Assembly (NCBI GenBank): GCA_018268935.1
Contig: JAFDVS010000141.1
Location: 1 to 34,363 of the forward strand
From: Acidobacteriota bacterium
GTDB lineage: Bacteria; Acidobacteriota; Terriglobia; Bryobacterales; Bryobacteraceae
Direction: 5' to 3'
DNA length: 34,363 nucleotides
Shown: positions 25,429 through 32,150 of the stretch, one piece after another
Numbering within the stretch: the first letter of the stretch is position 1
Layout of the letters: the number at the start of each line of letters is the position of its first letter
The notes under the pieces: generated by a model
Database searches by the model: none
What the model saw: only the letters and a program-made list of their open reading frames with translations
What the model was told of the DNA's origin: nothing
Made by a program: the position numbers and the translations under genes

Positions 25429-27077
25429 ACCACGCCACCCTCCTGGTGATGAACCCGAGCGGCAATCGCACCCGGGTGGCCATCACTCGTTTTCCGTTCG
25501 AAATCGGGCGCCAGGCCGGCAACGACCTCGTGCTCCGCGACAACCGCGCCTCGCGCCATCACGCCCGCATCGTTGAAGCGAATGGCGATTTCATTGTCGA
25601 AGATCTTCAAAGCCGCCACGGCGTCTACGTCAACGGCAAGCGCATCGACAGCACGCAGCGGCTGAACAACAGCGACTGCATCGAGTTCGGAGTTCAGGAC
25701 TCTTACAAGCTCATCTTCACCGTTGAAGAGGCTGAGATCCAGAAGCTCATGGAGCAGATGTCGACCACGTCGATTCGTTCCGGAGCGCCCTCCAACCTGG
25801 CCAAACTCCGTGCGCTCGTCGAGGTCGCGCGCACGGTACAGAATTCGCTCTCCACGGAAACCGTTCTCTCCGCGGTTGTCGATGCGGCGCTCACGGTCAC
25901 CGGTTCCCAGCGTGGCTTCCTCTTCCTGCTCAACGGCGAAGAACTCGAAATCTCCGTTGCGCGCGACGACCGTGGCATGGCGGTGCCTTTTCACGAACTG
26001 CTGGTTCCACCCCGGCTCATCCTTCGCGCATTGCGTGATCGCCGCGATCCGCTTTCGGTCCGCCTCGATTCCCTCGATCCATCGGATGACCCCGATGTCT
26101 CCACCGCGCAACTTGCCCTGAACAGCGCCGTCTGCGTCCCGCTGGTTCGCGTGCGCACCGGCAGCAGCGAAGAAACGCTGGTCATGAGCGCCAAGGCCGA
26201 TACGCTCGGCGTCATCTTTCTCGAATCTCGCCTCGGCAAAACCGATCTCACCATCGGCGATCGCGAGTTGCTGCAGACGCTCGCCATCGAAGCTTCTACC
26301 ATTCTTGAAAATGCGCGCCTGCTGGAACAGGAGCGCCTGCGCCAGAAGATGGAAGAGGAACTGAAAATCGCCCGCGAGATTCAGCAGAACCTCATGCCGC
26401 GCCGCCTTCCTTCCACCGGGTGGTTCCGCGCCGCGGCCTCCAGTATTCCGTCACACCAGGTGGGTGGCGATTACTGCGACGTGAGCGAACTCGAGCCCGA
26501 TGTGTGGGGCTTCGTTGTCGCCGACGTATCCGGCAAAGGTGTCAGCTCCGCTCTGCTCGCCAGCCTGATTCAGGGCGCATTCCTCGCCGGCGGCTACGCC
26601 GACATGCGCATCGATCAGTTGATGGCCCACGTCAATCAGTTCCTCACTGAGCGCACCGAGGGCGAAAAATACGCCACGCTCTTCTGCGGTGTGCTTGGAC
26701 GGGACGGCCTGCTTCGCTGGAGCAACGCCGGCCACTGCCCGCCCATGATCATCCGCCGCGGCGGCGAGATTCTGAAACTGGAAGCCACCGGTGTTCCCAT
26801 TGGCATGCTCCCCAATGTCACTTTCGCCGTCGAACACACGCAACTGGAGCCCGGTGACAAGATCCTCGCCTACACCGATGGTGTTTCCGAAGCACAGAAT
26901 CGTGCCGGCCACTTCTTTGATACGCAGCGCATGGAGCTGCTGCTGCGCGCGAATGCCGCAAAGCCCTGCGATCAACTCATCCAGTTGCTCATCCGCGCCG
27001 TGGAAAACTTCACAGAGGATTTCCCGCAGAGCGACGACATCACCGCCGTCGTGATGGAGTACGCTCCCGGTCAATAG
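25425..27077 (+). CDS. FHA-GAF-SpoIIE (PP2C-like) signalling phosphatase
   Basis: The ATG at 25425 gives 550 residues. An FHA domain (about 5-100) shows EIGRQAGND (Gly28-Arg29) and SRHH (43-46). A GAF domain occupies about 125-315. A coiled linker (ENARLLEQERLRQKMEEELK) leads to a SpoIIE/PP2C domain (about 345-548) with VGGDYCDV, ADVSGKGVSSALLAS, SNAGHCPP, AYTDGVSEAQN and SDDITAVVM, the metal-binding aspartates of this Ser/Thr phosphatase class. These proteins often act in partner-switching that controls sigma factors, but no STAS or anti-sigma gene is nearby. The four-base overlap with Fur ties it to a metal or redox response. Confidence 0.94.
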   Translation: MNHATLLVMNPSGNRTRVAITRFPFEIGRQAGNDLVLRDNRASRHHARIVEANGDFIVEDLQSRHGVYVNGKRIDSTQRLNNSDCIEFGVQDSYKLIFTVEEAEIQKLMEQMSTTSIRSGAPSNLAKLRALVEVARTVQNSLSTETVLSAVVDAALTVTGSQRGFLFLLNGEELEISVARDDRGMAVPFHELLVPPRLILRALRDRRDPLSVRLDSLDPSDDPDVSTAQLALNSAVCVPLVRVRTGSSEETLVMSAKADTLGVIFLESRLGKTDLTIGDRELLQTLAIEASTILENARLLEQERLRQKMEEELKIAREIQQNLMPRRLPSTGWFRAAASSIPSHQVGGDYCDVSELEPDVWGFVVADVSGKGVSSALLASLIQGAFLAGGYADMRIDQLMAHVNQFLTERTEGEKYATLFCGVLGRDGLLRWSNAGHCPPMIIRRGGEILKLEATGVPIGMLPNVTFAVEHTQLEPGDKILAYTDGVSEAQNRAGHFFDTQRMELLLRANAAKPCDQLIQLLIRAVENFTEDFPQSDDITAVVMEYAPGQ

Positions 27078-27080
27078 CAG

Positions 27081-27521
27081 CTATCGCGCGTCTTCCTGCA
27101 CCTTCTTCCCCACGTCCGCCAACATGTCCGGATCATCCCAGATGTGCGAATGCAGGCCTGGGTTTCGTGCCGCGTAAGCATTGTTCAGCAGGGCGATGGT
27201 GTAGGTGGCATGCGTAATGGTTGTTTGCTGTGAGCTGTAGCCGCGTGCCGGATCCACGATGCCATCCACCACCAGGTTCTTTTGAAATCCCCCGCGTATC
27301 GCGGTTTGAAACGCCACAATCCACTCATGCGTGGCATCGTCAAACACGCCGGTCACGCGCAGAGGCTTCTTCGGCGCCTGGAAGGAACCTAATAAGACAT
27401 CCGGATTCTTTTGGATGAAATTGAGGAAGAATTGAACGAGTCCGACATCGTCGCGGGCATTCGTCTTGTTTCTGCCTACCGGCTTGTCGAGGTTGTAGAA
27501 AGGACGTACTCGGAATGCCAT
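27081..27521 (-). CDS. Small protein with peptidoglycan-binding-like fold, unknown function
   Basis: A 146-residue protein without signal peptide. The pattern VGLVQFFLNFIQ ... LRVTGVFDDATHEWIVAFQ ... VVDGIVDPA resembles a PG_binding_1 repeat (LxVDGxFGxxTxxAVxxFQ), with the helix-loop-helix layout. I do not recognise a named family, and similarity to peptidoglycan-binding domains is by pattern only. It is encoded seven bases after the PfkB kinase and may be the last gene of that operon, although a CATAAT hexamer overlapping the kinase stop region lies six bases before its ATG and could drive it separately. The 3' end faces the phosphatase gene with a three-base gap. Confidence 0.65.
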   Translation of the reverse strand: MAFRVRPFYNLDKPVGRNKTNARDDVGLVQFFLNFIQKNPDVLLGSFQAPKKPLRVTGVFDDATHEWIVAFQTAIRGGFQKNLVVDGIVDPARGYSSQQTTITHATYTIALLNNAYAARNPGLHSHIWDDPDMLADVGKKVQEDAR

Positions 27522-27527
27522 GACCAG

Positions 27528-27533
27528 ATTATG
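27528..27533 (-). promoter_or_regulatory. -10-like hexamer directly before the small 146-residue gene
   Basis: On the minus strand the sequence is CATAAT, five of six consensus bases, with six bases between it and the ATG at 27521. No ribosome-binding site fits in that gap. It overlaps the end of the upstream kinase gene. Confidence 0.3.
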
Positions 27534-28461
27534 GCCGATTTCGCATCCACTCGATTGTGTCGTCCCAGTCCATCAGGCCGGTGGTGGCGCCCAGCGATTG
27601 CACGTTCAAAGCCCCCACCGCGTTCGCGATCCGCGCCGCCTCATCCAACACGCATCCCCGCTGTAGTGCCGATAGAAACGCCCCAGCGAAACAATCGCCG
27701 GCACCAGTGGTATCCACCACTTCCACCTCAAAGGCAGGCACATGCTGAACGCCGTCTTCCCGAAAGATCACGCAGCCGCGCCCACCGCATTTGAGCACCA
27801 GTGTCTTTGTCCCATGCTTGCGGAAGAAGTTCCACACCTTGTCGTGCTCATGCGTCCCCGTCAGCATCAGCGCTTCGTCTTCATTGGCAAACAGAATATC
27901 GGTGTGGGGCAGGGAAGGGCCCAACACGCGCATCCACTCACCCAGCGCATCCCACGCTGTGTCCAACGATGTCTGCAGTCCCAGCGCCTTGGCCTGCTGT
28001 AGCAACACCGGTGCAAAGCCGCGCAGATGCAGGATGGCGAAGGGGTTTCCAATATGCATTCGCGTGAACCCGCTCACCATTTCACGGGTGAGCGAAATCG
28101 GCTCAGCAAACAACAGCCGTCCCACGCCCGGTTGATGCAGAAACGCCCGCGTGCCATCCGACTTCACCAGAGCCACCGTCGTCGCCGTGCCCGACGCCAA
28201 CCGCCGGATCGCCGATACATCCACACCGCATTCCGACAAGCGTGCCAGCGCCATATCAGCGAACGCATCATGCCCCACCGCGCCTAGCAGGCGCACCGGC
28301 ACTCCCAGCTTCCCGATGGCGGCCGAAGTATTCGCTCCATTCCCGCCCAACGAGGGTGAAATCGACTCCACCCACCGCGTGCCGCCCCATTGAATTTCAT
28401 CCACCGGCCGCGTGAGAATATCCACCACAATGTTGCCAACCGTCAGCACGCCAGGAATCAT
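27529..28461 (-). CDS. PfkB-family carbohydrate kinase
   Basis: The 310-residue protein has the normal ribokinase-family length. It shows the N-terminal signature SLGGNGANTSAAIGKLG (residues 37-53) and the C-terminal signature DTTGAGDCFAGAF with the catalytic base Asp256 in GAGD. ATP-dependent phosphorylation of a sugar or nucleoside is expected; the exact substrate cannot be read. Its start overlaps the stop of the membrane-anchored unknown by four bases, and both follow the DAHP synthase gene, so the attenuator upstream of that gene probably also governs this kinase. The link between a sugar kinase and aromatic synthesis is not obvious. Confidence 0.9.
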   Translation of the reverse strand: MIPGVLTVGNIVVDILTRPVDEIQWGGTRWVESISPSLGGNGANTSAAIGKLGVPVRLLGAVGHDAFADMALARLSECGVDVSAIRRLASGTATTVALVKSDGTRAFLHQPGVGRLLFAEPISLTREMVSGFTRMHIGNPFAILHLRGFAPVLLQQAKALGLQTSLDTAWDALGEWMRVLGPSLPHTDILFANEDEALMLTGTHEHDKVWNFFRKHGTKTLVLKCGGRGCVIFREDGVQHVPAFEVEVVDTTGAGDCFAGAFLSALQRGCVLDEAARIANAVGALNVQSLGATTGLMDWDDTIEWMRNRP

Positions 28462-29360
28462 GGCGCCGCTCCCGACAGCGCTTCAAAGAACCCCGCTTCA
28501 ATCGGCCAAAGTCCCGTGATCTTCGTGTTATCGCTGCTGAATTTGCCCCCGCTCAAAATTCCCGACAGTGTTTGCTGCCCTTGCTGCGCGGGCATGGTGC
28601 GTTGCAGCACCGTTGTCGCGGCTTGCAGTTCGCGCACCATCTGAGTGGCCTGCTCCGGAGTCTGGCATTCCGCCTCCAGCCGCGCCTCATACGCTTTGGT
28701 GTTCGCGCCAATCGCCAGCATCACCTGCCCGCTGCCCGATAAAGCCGTGGCCAGCATCTGCGCCGCGCCAGGCAACGTCGATGTGTCCTTCAACAGCTCC
28801 GGCGGAATGAGAAACCAGATTGGCTGATTGGACGGCATCGATGGCGATGCGCCACTCGGGCGCGTTAGCTTGGTCACGGCGTCAGAATCCGCGCTGCTGG
28901 CGAATGCGAGTTGCCCCTCAGCCAGCTTTGCGTACGAAAGGTGCCTGCCCGGTGTCGATGCCGCCATGCGGCACACGCCGTCCTTGCAGCCGCCGCCATG
29001 CTTGGCCGCGTACTGCCGCATGCCGTACCAATCGAAACGCCCTGTGAGAATCGCCAGCGTCTCCGCCGCGCTGTAGGACGCGATCACCAGATCGAGATCG
29101 CGCTTGTAGTCGAAGCCCGTCTCTTTGACGAACTGCACGTACTCGGGCTCTTCGGCTTGCTTGCCGGCAAGCTTCTCCACGATGCCCGCCGCCCGCAATG
29201 CCTTCACGTCGATCGACAGGCGCAACTTCGCTTGCGGCAGCCGCGCCACCTGCTCTCCGCCCGGGATGCCCAGAAACGTCGTGCGATAGAGCCACGTGCC
29301 CACGGCAAATCCCGTGCACGCGATCGCGGTCATGATGACAATGCGCGTGGGCGACGCCAC
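28458..29360 (-). CDS. Membrane-anchored protein of unknown function in the DAHP synthase operon
   Basis: A 300-residue protein with one N-terminal membrane segment (TRIVIMTAIACTGFAVGTWL) and a long non-cytoplasmic part. Features are PQAKLRLSIDVKALRAAGIV, DLDLVIASYSAAETLAILTGRFD, two nearby cysteines (CKDGVC), and an Ala-rich second half. It resembles hypothetical proteins I associate with Acidobacteria but I know no function; the LAILTGRFD block recalls DUF-type surface proteins. It starts three bases after the DAHP synthase stop and overlaps the kinase start by four bases, so it is the middle gene of a tight three-gene unit. Confidence 0.75.
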   Translation of the reverse strand: MASPTRIVIMTAIACTGFAVGTWLYRTTFLGIPGGEQVARLPQAKLRLSIDVKALRAAGIVEKLAGKQAEEPEYVQFVKETGFDYKRDLDLVIASYSAAETLAILTGRFDWYGMRQYAAKHGGGCKDGVCRMAASTPGRHLSYAKLAEGQLAFASSADSDAVTKLTRPSGASPSMPSNQPIWFLIPPELLKDTSTLPGAAQMLATALSGSGQVMLAIGANTKAYEARLEAECQTPEQATQMVRELQAATTVLQRTMPAQQGQQTLSGILSGGKFSSDNTKITGLWPIEAGFFEALSGAAP

Positions 29361-29363
29361 GGC

Positions 29364-30404
29364 CTAGACCGTTGCCGTTTCCGTGGCCCGCGATTCCCGC
29401 CACAGCTTCATGTAGCCTCGCAGGTCTTTCATCATGCGATCGAAGGTCGGCAGATGTAGCGACTGTGCTCCATCGCTCACGGCCTTCTCCGGGCACGGAT
29501 GCACTTCCAGAATGAGCCCGTCGGCGCCGATCGCCACCGCCGCGCGCGACAGCGCCGGCACCAGGCTGCGCTTGCCCGTCGCATGGCTCGGATCAATCAC
29601 CACCGGCAGATGCGTCATCTCATTCAGCACCGGCACGGCCACGATGTCGCACGTGTTGCGCGTCACCGTTTCAAAGGTGCGGATGCCGCGCTCGCAGAGG
29701 ATGACGTTCGGATTCCCGTGCGCCACAATGTACTCGGCCGACATCAGCAGCTCTTTGATTGTCGAGCTCAACCCGCGCTTCAGCAGCACCGGCCGTCCGC
29801 ACCCGCCCAGCACCTTCAGCAGAGCGAAGTTCTGCATGTTGCGCGCGCCCACCTGCATGATGTCGGCGTATTCGGCGACCAGATCCACATCGCGATCGCT
29901 CATCACTTCGGTGACGATCGCCAGCCCGGTGGCCTGCCGCGCCTTCGCCAGCAATTTCAAGCCTTCTTCGGCCATGCCCTGGAAATCGTAGGGCGACGTG
30001 CGAGGCTTGAACGCGCCGCCGCGCAGCACCTTGGCGCCAGCCGCGGCCACCGCGTGCGCGCTCTCCATGATCTGCGCTTCGCTTTCCACCGAACACGGTC
30101 CGGCCATCACGACGAACTCATCGCCGCCGATTTCGACCCCCGGCCCGAGCCGGATCACCGTGCGCCCGGGGCGGAATTCCTTGCTGACGAACTTGTAGGG
30201 CGCGGATATACGCACCGCTTTTTCGACGCAGGGCATGGCTTCCAGCGATTCCAGGCAATGCGTGACATCGCCCATCCCGACGGCCCCGATGACGACGCGT
30301 TCTTCGCCCTCAATGGCATGGATCTTGTAGCCGAAGTCGCGAATCCGTTCGCAGACGGACTCTATTTCGGCCTTGGTGGCGTAGCGCTTCATGGAGACGA
30401 TCAT
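29364..30404 (-). CDS. aroF: 3-deoxy-7-phosphoheptulonate (DAHP) synthase, type I-beta with N-terminal regulatory domain
   Basis: This cytosolic enzyme joins phosphoenolpyruvate and erythrose 4-phosphate, the first step of the shikimate pathway. The 346-residue protein has an N-terminal ferredoxin-like domain (about 1-70; MIVSMKRYATKAEIESVCER), which in Thermotoga-type enzymes binds Tyr or Phe for feedback control. The barrel shows AGPCSVES with metal ligand Cys104, FKPRTSPYDFQG, GARNMQNFALLK, KRGLSSTIKE, IDPSHATGKR and EVHPCPEKAVSDGAQSL. A GAGAGG ribosome-binding site lies 11 bases before the ATG. An attenuator with an aromatic leader peptide lies just upstream. Two more genes follow in tight order. 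The symbol denotes the AroF/AroA-I-beta type and not feedback specificity. Confidence 0.96.
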   Translation of the reverse strand: MIVSMKRYATKAEIESVCERIRDFGYKIHAIEGEERVVIGAVGMGDVTHCLESLEAMPCVEKAVRISAPYKFVSKEFRPGRTVIRLGPGVEIGGDEFVVMAGPCSVESEAQIMESAHAVAAAGAKVLRGGAFKPRTSPYDFQGMAEEGLKLLAKARQATGLAIVTEVMSDRDVDLVAEYADIMQVGARNMQNFALLKVLGGCGRPVLLKRGLSSTIKELLMSAEYIVAHGNPNVILCERGIRTFETVTRNTCDIVAVPVLNEMTHLPVVIDPSHATGKRSLVPALSRAAVAIGADGLILEVHPCPEKAVSDGAQSLHLPTFDRMMKDLRGYMKLWRESRATETATV

Positions 30405-30421
30405 GGTGTTTGTTACCTCTC

Positions 30422-30454
30422 AAAAAATCGAAAACCCACTCTTTCGAGTGGGTT
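30422..30454 (-). terminator. Intrinsic terminator in the DAHP synthase leader (attenuator terminator)
   Basis: On the minus strand AACCCACTC pairs perfectly with GAGTGGGTT (9 bp) across a GAAA tetraloop of the GNRA type, and is followed by TTCGA and six T. It ends 17 bases before the DAHP synthase start codon, so it can only act as a conditional terminator. Confidence 0.85.
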
Positions 30455-30492
30455 GGTTGTCGAACCGAAACTTGCTTATGCCAACGCCACTC
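30446..30492 (-). promoter_or_regulatory. Antiterminator hairpin competing with the leader terminator
   Basis: On the minus strand GAGTGGCGTTGG (30492-30481) pairs with CCAACCCACTC (30456-30446): six pairs, one bulged C, then five pairs, with a 24-base loop. The second strand is the same sequence that forms the 5' half of the terminator, so the two structures exclude each other. The leader peptide stop codon ends at 30501, nine bases before the first strand; a ribosome finishing the peptide would cover it, whereas one stalled on the Trp/Tyr codons (30515-30510) would not. A small CCGAA/TTCGG hairpin (30510-30496) spans the stop codon and may act as a pause helix. Confidence 0.75.
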
Positions 30493-30500
30493 CCGCCGAA

Positions 30501-30548
30501 TCAGCTTCGGTACCAAAATCGAAAGCTAAACGAGGAGCGACGAGGCAT
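30501..30548 (-). CDS. Aromatic-amino-acid leader peptide of the DAHP synthase attenuator
   Basis: A 15-residue frame, MPRRSSFSFRFWYRS, ends with TGA at 30501. Three Phe, one Trp and one Tyr codon occur in seven successive positions (residues 7-13). This is exactly the composition expected of a control peptide for the common aromatic pathway, and it lies between a good promoter and a conditional terminator. In the known trp and pheA leaders ribosome stalling at such codons signals shortage of the cognate charged tRNAs. The peptide itself is probably without function. The -10 box is only nine bases before the ATG, so translation may begin on a leaderless RNA. No ribosome-binding site is visible. 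Confidence 0.8.
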   Translation of the reverse strand: MPRRSSFSFRFWYRS

Positions 30549-30557
30549 GAAACTAAG

Positions 30558-30586
30558 AGTATACAAGAGGAGGCGTCATCGGGCAA
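30558..30586 (-). promoter_or_regulatory. Promoter of the aromatic leader and DAHP synthase operon
   Basis: On the minus strand TTGCCC (30586-30581) and TATACT (30563-30558) are separated by exactly 17 bases, matching a sigma-70 housekeeping promoter at four and five of six positions. Transcription is expected to start near 30551, two to four bases before the leader ATG. It is divergent from the Uma2-type gene, whose start lies 20 bases beyond the -35. Confidence 0.7.
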
Positions 30587-30605
30587 CATGACGTATGCTG
30601 AGGAT

Positions 30606-31118
30606 ATGTCCACCCAGACACTGGTGAGCGTCGCCGAATACCTCTCCACTTCCTTTCGCCCGGACCGCGAATACCTGGATGGAGTAGTTTTGGAGCGTGC
30701 AATGGGAGAACGGGACCACAGCCGGCTGCAATCTCTTCTCTGCGCATTCCTGATTCAGCAAGAACGGGAATGGGGCATTGACGCTGTCGTCGAACAGCGT
30801 GTTCAGGTGAAGCAGCACCGCTTTCGCATTCCGGACATTTCTGTCCTGGCTCACGGCGCCAAGCCTGAACCGATTTACACCGAACCGCCCTTCCTTTGCA
30901 TCGAGATCCTATCCAAAGACGATGCCATGTCGAGTATGCTTGAACGCATCCACGACTACCTGGAATTCGGCGTCGCCTACGTCTGGGTCATCGACCCCCG
31001 CACCCGCCGCGCCTGGACCTATACGCGCAACGAAATCCGCGAAGTCACGGACGGCACCCTACGAACGCAGAACCCCGACATCGCTGTCCCCTTCGCCGCC
31101 ATCTTCGAAGCGCAGTGA
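30606..31118 (+). CDS. Uma2-family (DUF820) PD-(D/E)XK endonuclease-like protein
   Basis: I take the ATG at 30606 (170 residues), because GAGGA lies just before it; an ATG six codons upstream is possible. The protein shows the Uma2 pattern: STSFRPDREYLDGVVLERAMGERDHSRLQ, VVEQRVQVKQHRFRIPDISVLA, LCIEILSKDD and RIHDYLEFGVAYVWVIDPRTRRAWTY. The PDI...EI(L/V)S segment carries the acidic residues of the PD-(D/E)XK nuclease fold, with the usual Lys replaced by Ser-Lys spacing. The family is abundant in Cyanobacteria and Acidobacteria and is often tied to mobile elements, but its role is unknown. It is divergent from the DAHP synthase leader. A TATGCT hexamer six bases before the ATG also allows a leaderless start. 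Confidence 0.88.
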   Translation: MSTQTLVSVAEYLSTSFRPDREYLDGVVLERAMGERDHSRLQSLLCAFLIQQEREWGIDAVVEQRVQVKQHRFRIPDISVLAHGAKPEPIYTEPPFLCIEILSKDDAMSSMLERIHDYLEFGVAYVWVIDPRTRRAWTYTRNEIREVTDGTLRTQNPDIAVPFAAIFEAQ

Positions 31119-31123
31119 CGCGG

Positions 31124-31152
31124 GCCTCCGGCCGGCGGCTAACTTCCTTTTT
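31124..31152 (+). terminator. Possible weak intrinsic terminator after the Uma2-type gene
   Basis: GCCTCC and GGCGGC form a short stem with one mismatch around a GGCC loop, followed after eight bases by five T. The stem is short and the T tract is distant, so this may not terminate efficiently. Confidence 0.25.
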
Positions 31153-31182
31153 CCCTCATCAGGTCCGTTCGTTCTCCGCTGT

Positions 31183-31194
31183 GACCGCGCGGTC
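31183..31194 (+). repeat. Perfect 12-bp palindrome in the gap between convergent genes
   Basis: GACCGCGCGGTC is its own reverse complement. It lies in the 111-base gap between the Uma2-type gene and the unknown 303-residue gene, which otherwise shows no gene. It could be a protein-binding site or part of a dispersed repeat; copies elsewhere in the genome would decide. Confidence 0.35.
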
Positions 31195-31229
31195 GGAACC
31201 TTGGTTTTCAAGTCGTGACGCCAACGTCC

Positions 31230-32141
31230 TCATCGCAGGTCACACAGGTCAAGGTGATAGATAGTCCCATCTTGCAGAATCCACACACTGGACCCCCGCG
31301 ACGCCCTCCACGGGCTGCTCAACGGGGCCCCGGTTTCATCATCGATGTGGAACAGTCCTGTCCACTCAGTCCGCATTTGGCCGCCACTCAGCAGAGTCAT
31401 TATTGTCCATTCGCGAAATCGATCATAGGCCCCTTGCATCAAGACCAGATCTCCAAACACAGCGAAAACGCTACTGCCCTGAATCGGGCAATCCCAAACT
31501 CCGACAATCTGATCATCGACGATTTGCACCAAAGGAAATTCGGTGTAGTAGCAACACCATGCCTCTTGGTCGTTCACCACGTTCAGGGCGTAACAATCGA
31601 AAATTGGGTGGAGTCCTCTCGTCGGGTGAAACTCGAATTTGCGCTGCCCGCACCGATCGAATCGCAGGAGCCCGTGGGACCCAATCGGGTTCGTCCAGCC
31701 TAAATTTCCGAAGATGCCCTCGTCGAAGTAGGATGCCCAGATCCCCCCTGCCTTCGTGGTTTGCATATCCTGAACACCGTCCCCTAGCACCATTTCTCCC
31801 AGGCATGCTCCATCCTCTCCAAAGAACTTGCCGTTCGGGTTCGGAGGACGAGAGTACTCGCATCGACTCGTTGCCAAGAGGATGCCTTCCTCGGTCGGCT
31901 GTACGAGGTTAAAATTCGATAACTGTTCAGGAATTCGAACCTCCTCCATGTCCCATTCCTGAGATCCGATTGCGAGTACTAACCAATCGCAGGCGGCCCT
32001 ACGTATAGTCCATCCATGATCTTCCTCGCCAAGGCAAAGAAGCACATATGCGCGTCCATCGTATCCAGCGCTGAACCCGGTCACTCGACCCTTGCTGATG
32101 TAGGCGCGAATGTCTCGCCAGACTGTAGCCGTCAATTCCAC
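31230..32141 (-). CDS. Unknown protein of 303 residues, possible beta-propeller-like fold
   Basis: The frame starts with GTG at 32141, nine bases after the fucosidase stop. I see no signal peptide, membrane segment or known catalytic motif. The chain is rich in Trp, Gly and Asp with recurring short strands (GGIWASYFDEGIFG, GLLRFDRCG, CYALNVVNDQEAWCCYYTEFPLV, SSVWILQDGTIYHLDL), a look shared by beta-propellers and by hypothetical proteins I recall from Actinobacteria and Acidobacteria. Two 60-base lines sampled inside the gene are about 45 and 52 percent G+C, below most genes here, which hints at later arrival. Function unknown; the neighbouring fucosidase may simply be upstream by chance. Confidence 0.7.
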   Translation of the reverse strand: MELTATVWRDIRAYISKGRVTGFSAGYDGRAYVLLCLGEEDHGWTIRRAACDWLVLAIGSQEWDMEEVRIPEQLSNFNLVQPTEEGILLATSRCEYSRPPNPNGKFFGEDGACLGEMVLGDGVQDMQTTKAGGIWASYFDEGIFGNLGWTNPIGSHGLLRFDRCGQRKFEFHPTRGLHPIFDCYALNVVNDQEAWCCYYTEFPLVQIVDDQIVGVWDCPIQGSSVFAVFGDLVLMQGAYDRFREWTIMTLLSGGQMRTEWTGLFHIDDETGAPLSSPWRASRGSSVWILQDGTIYHLDLCDLR

Positions 32142-32150
32142 TGGCGGATC

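Noticed and set aside
30310..30516. A 68-codon minus-strand frame with two Trp codons (EWRWH) as the attenuator leader peptide
   Set aside because: It has no stop before the terminator and runs into the DAHP synthase gene, whereas the frame at 30548-30501 stops correctly and carries Phe, Trp and Tyr codons in a row.
30405..30560. T-box or other riboswitch in the DAHP synthase leader
   Set aside because: The leader is only about 150 bases, lacks the T-box sequence and specifier stem, and the peptide plus two competing hairpins account for it.
29499..30605. Long in-frame extension upstream of the Uma2-type gene, antisense to DAHP synthase
   Set aside because: The Uma2 family begins near residue 1 of the 30606 start; the extension is a shadow of DAHP synthase with His/Arg-rich composition, and the divergent promoter lies inside it.
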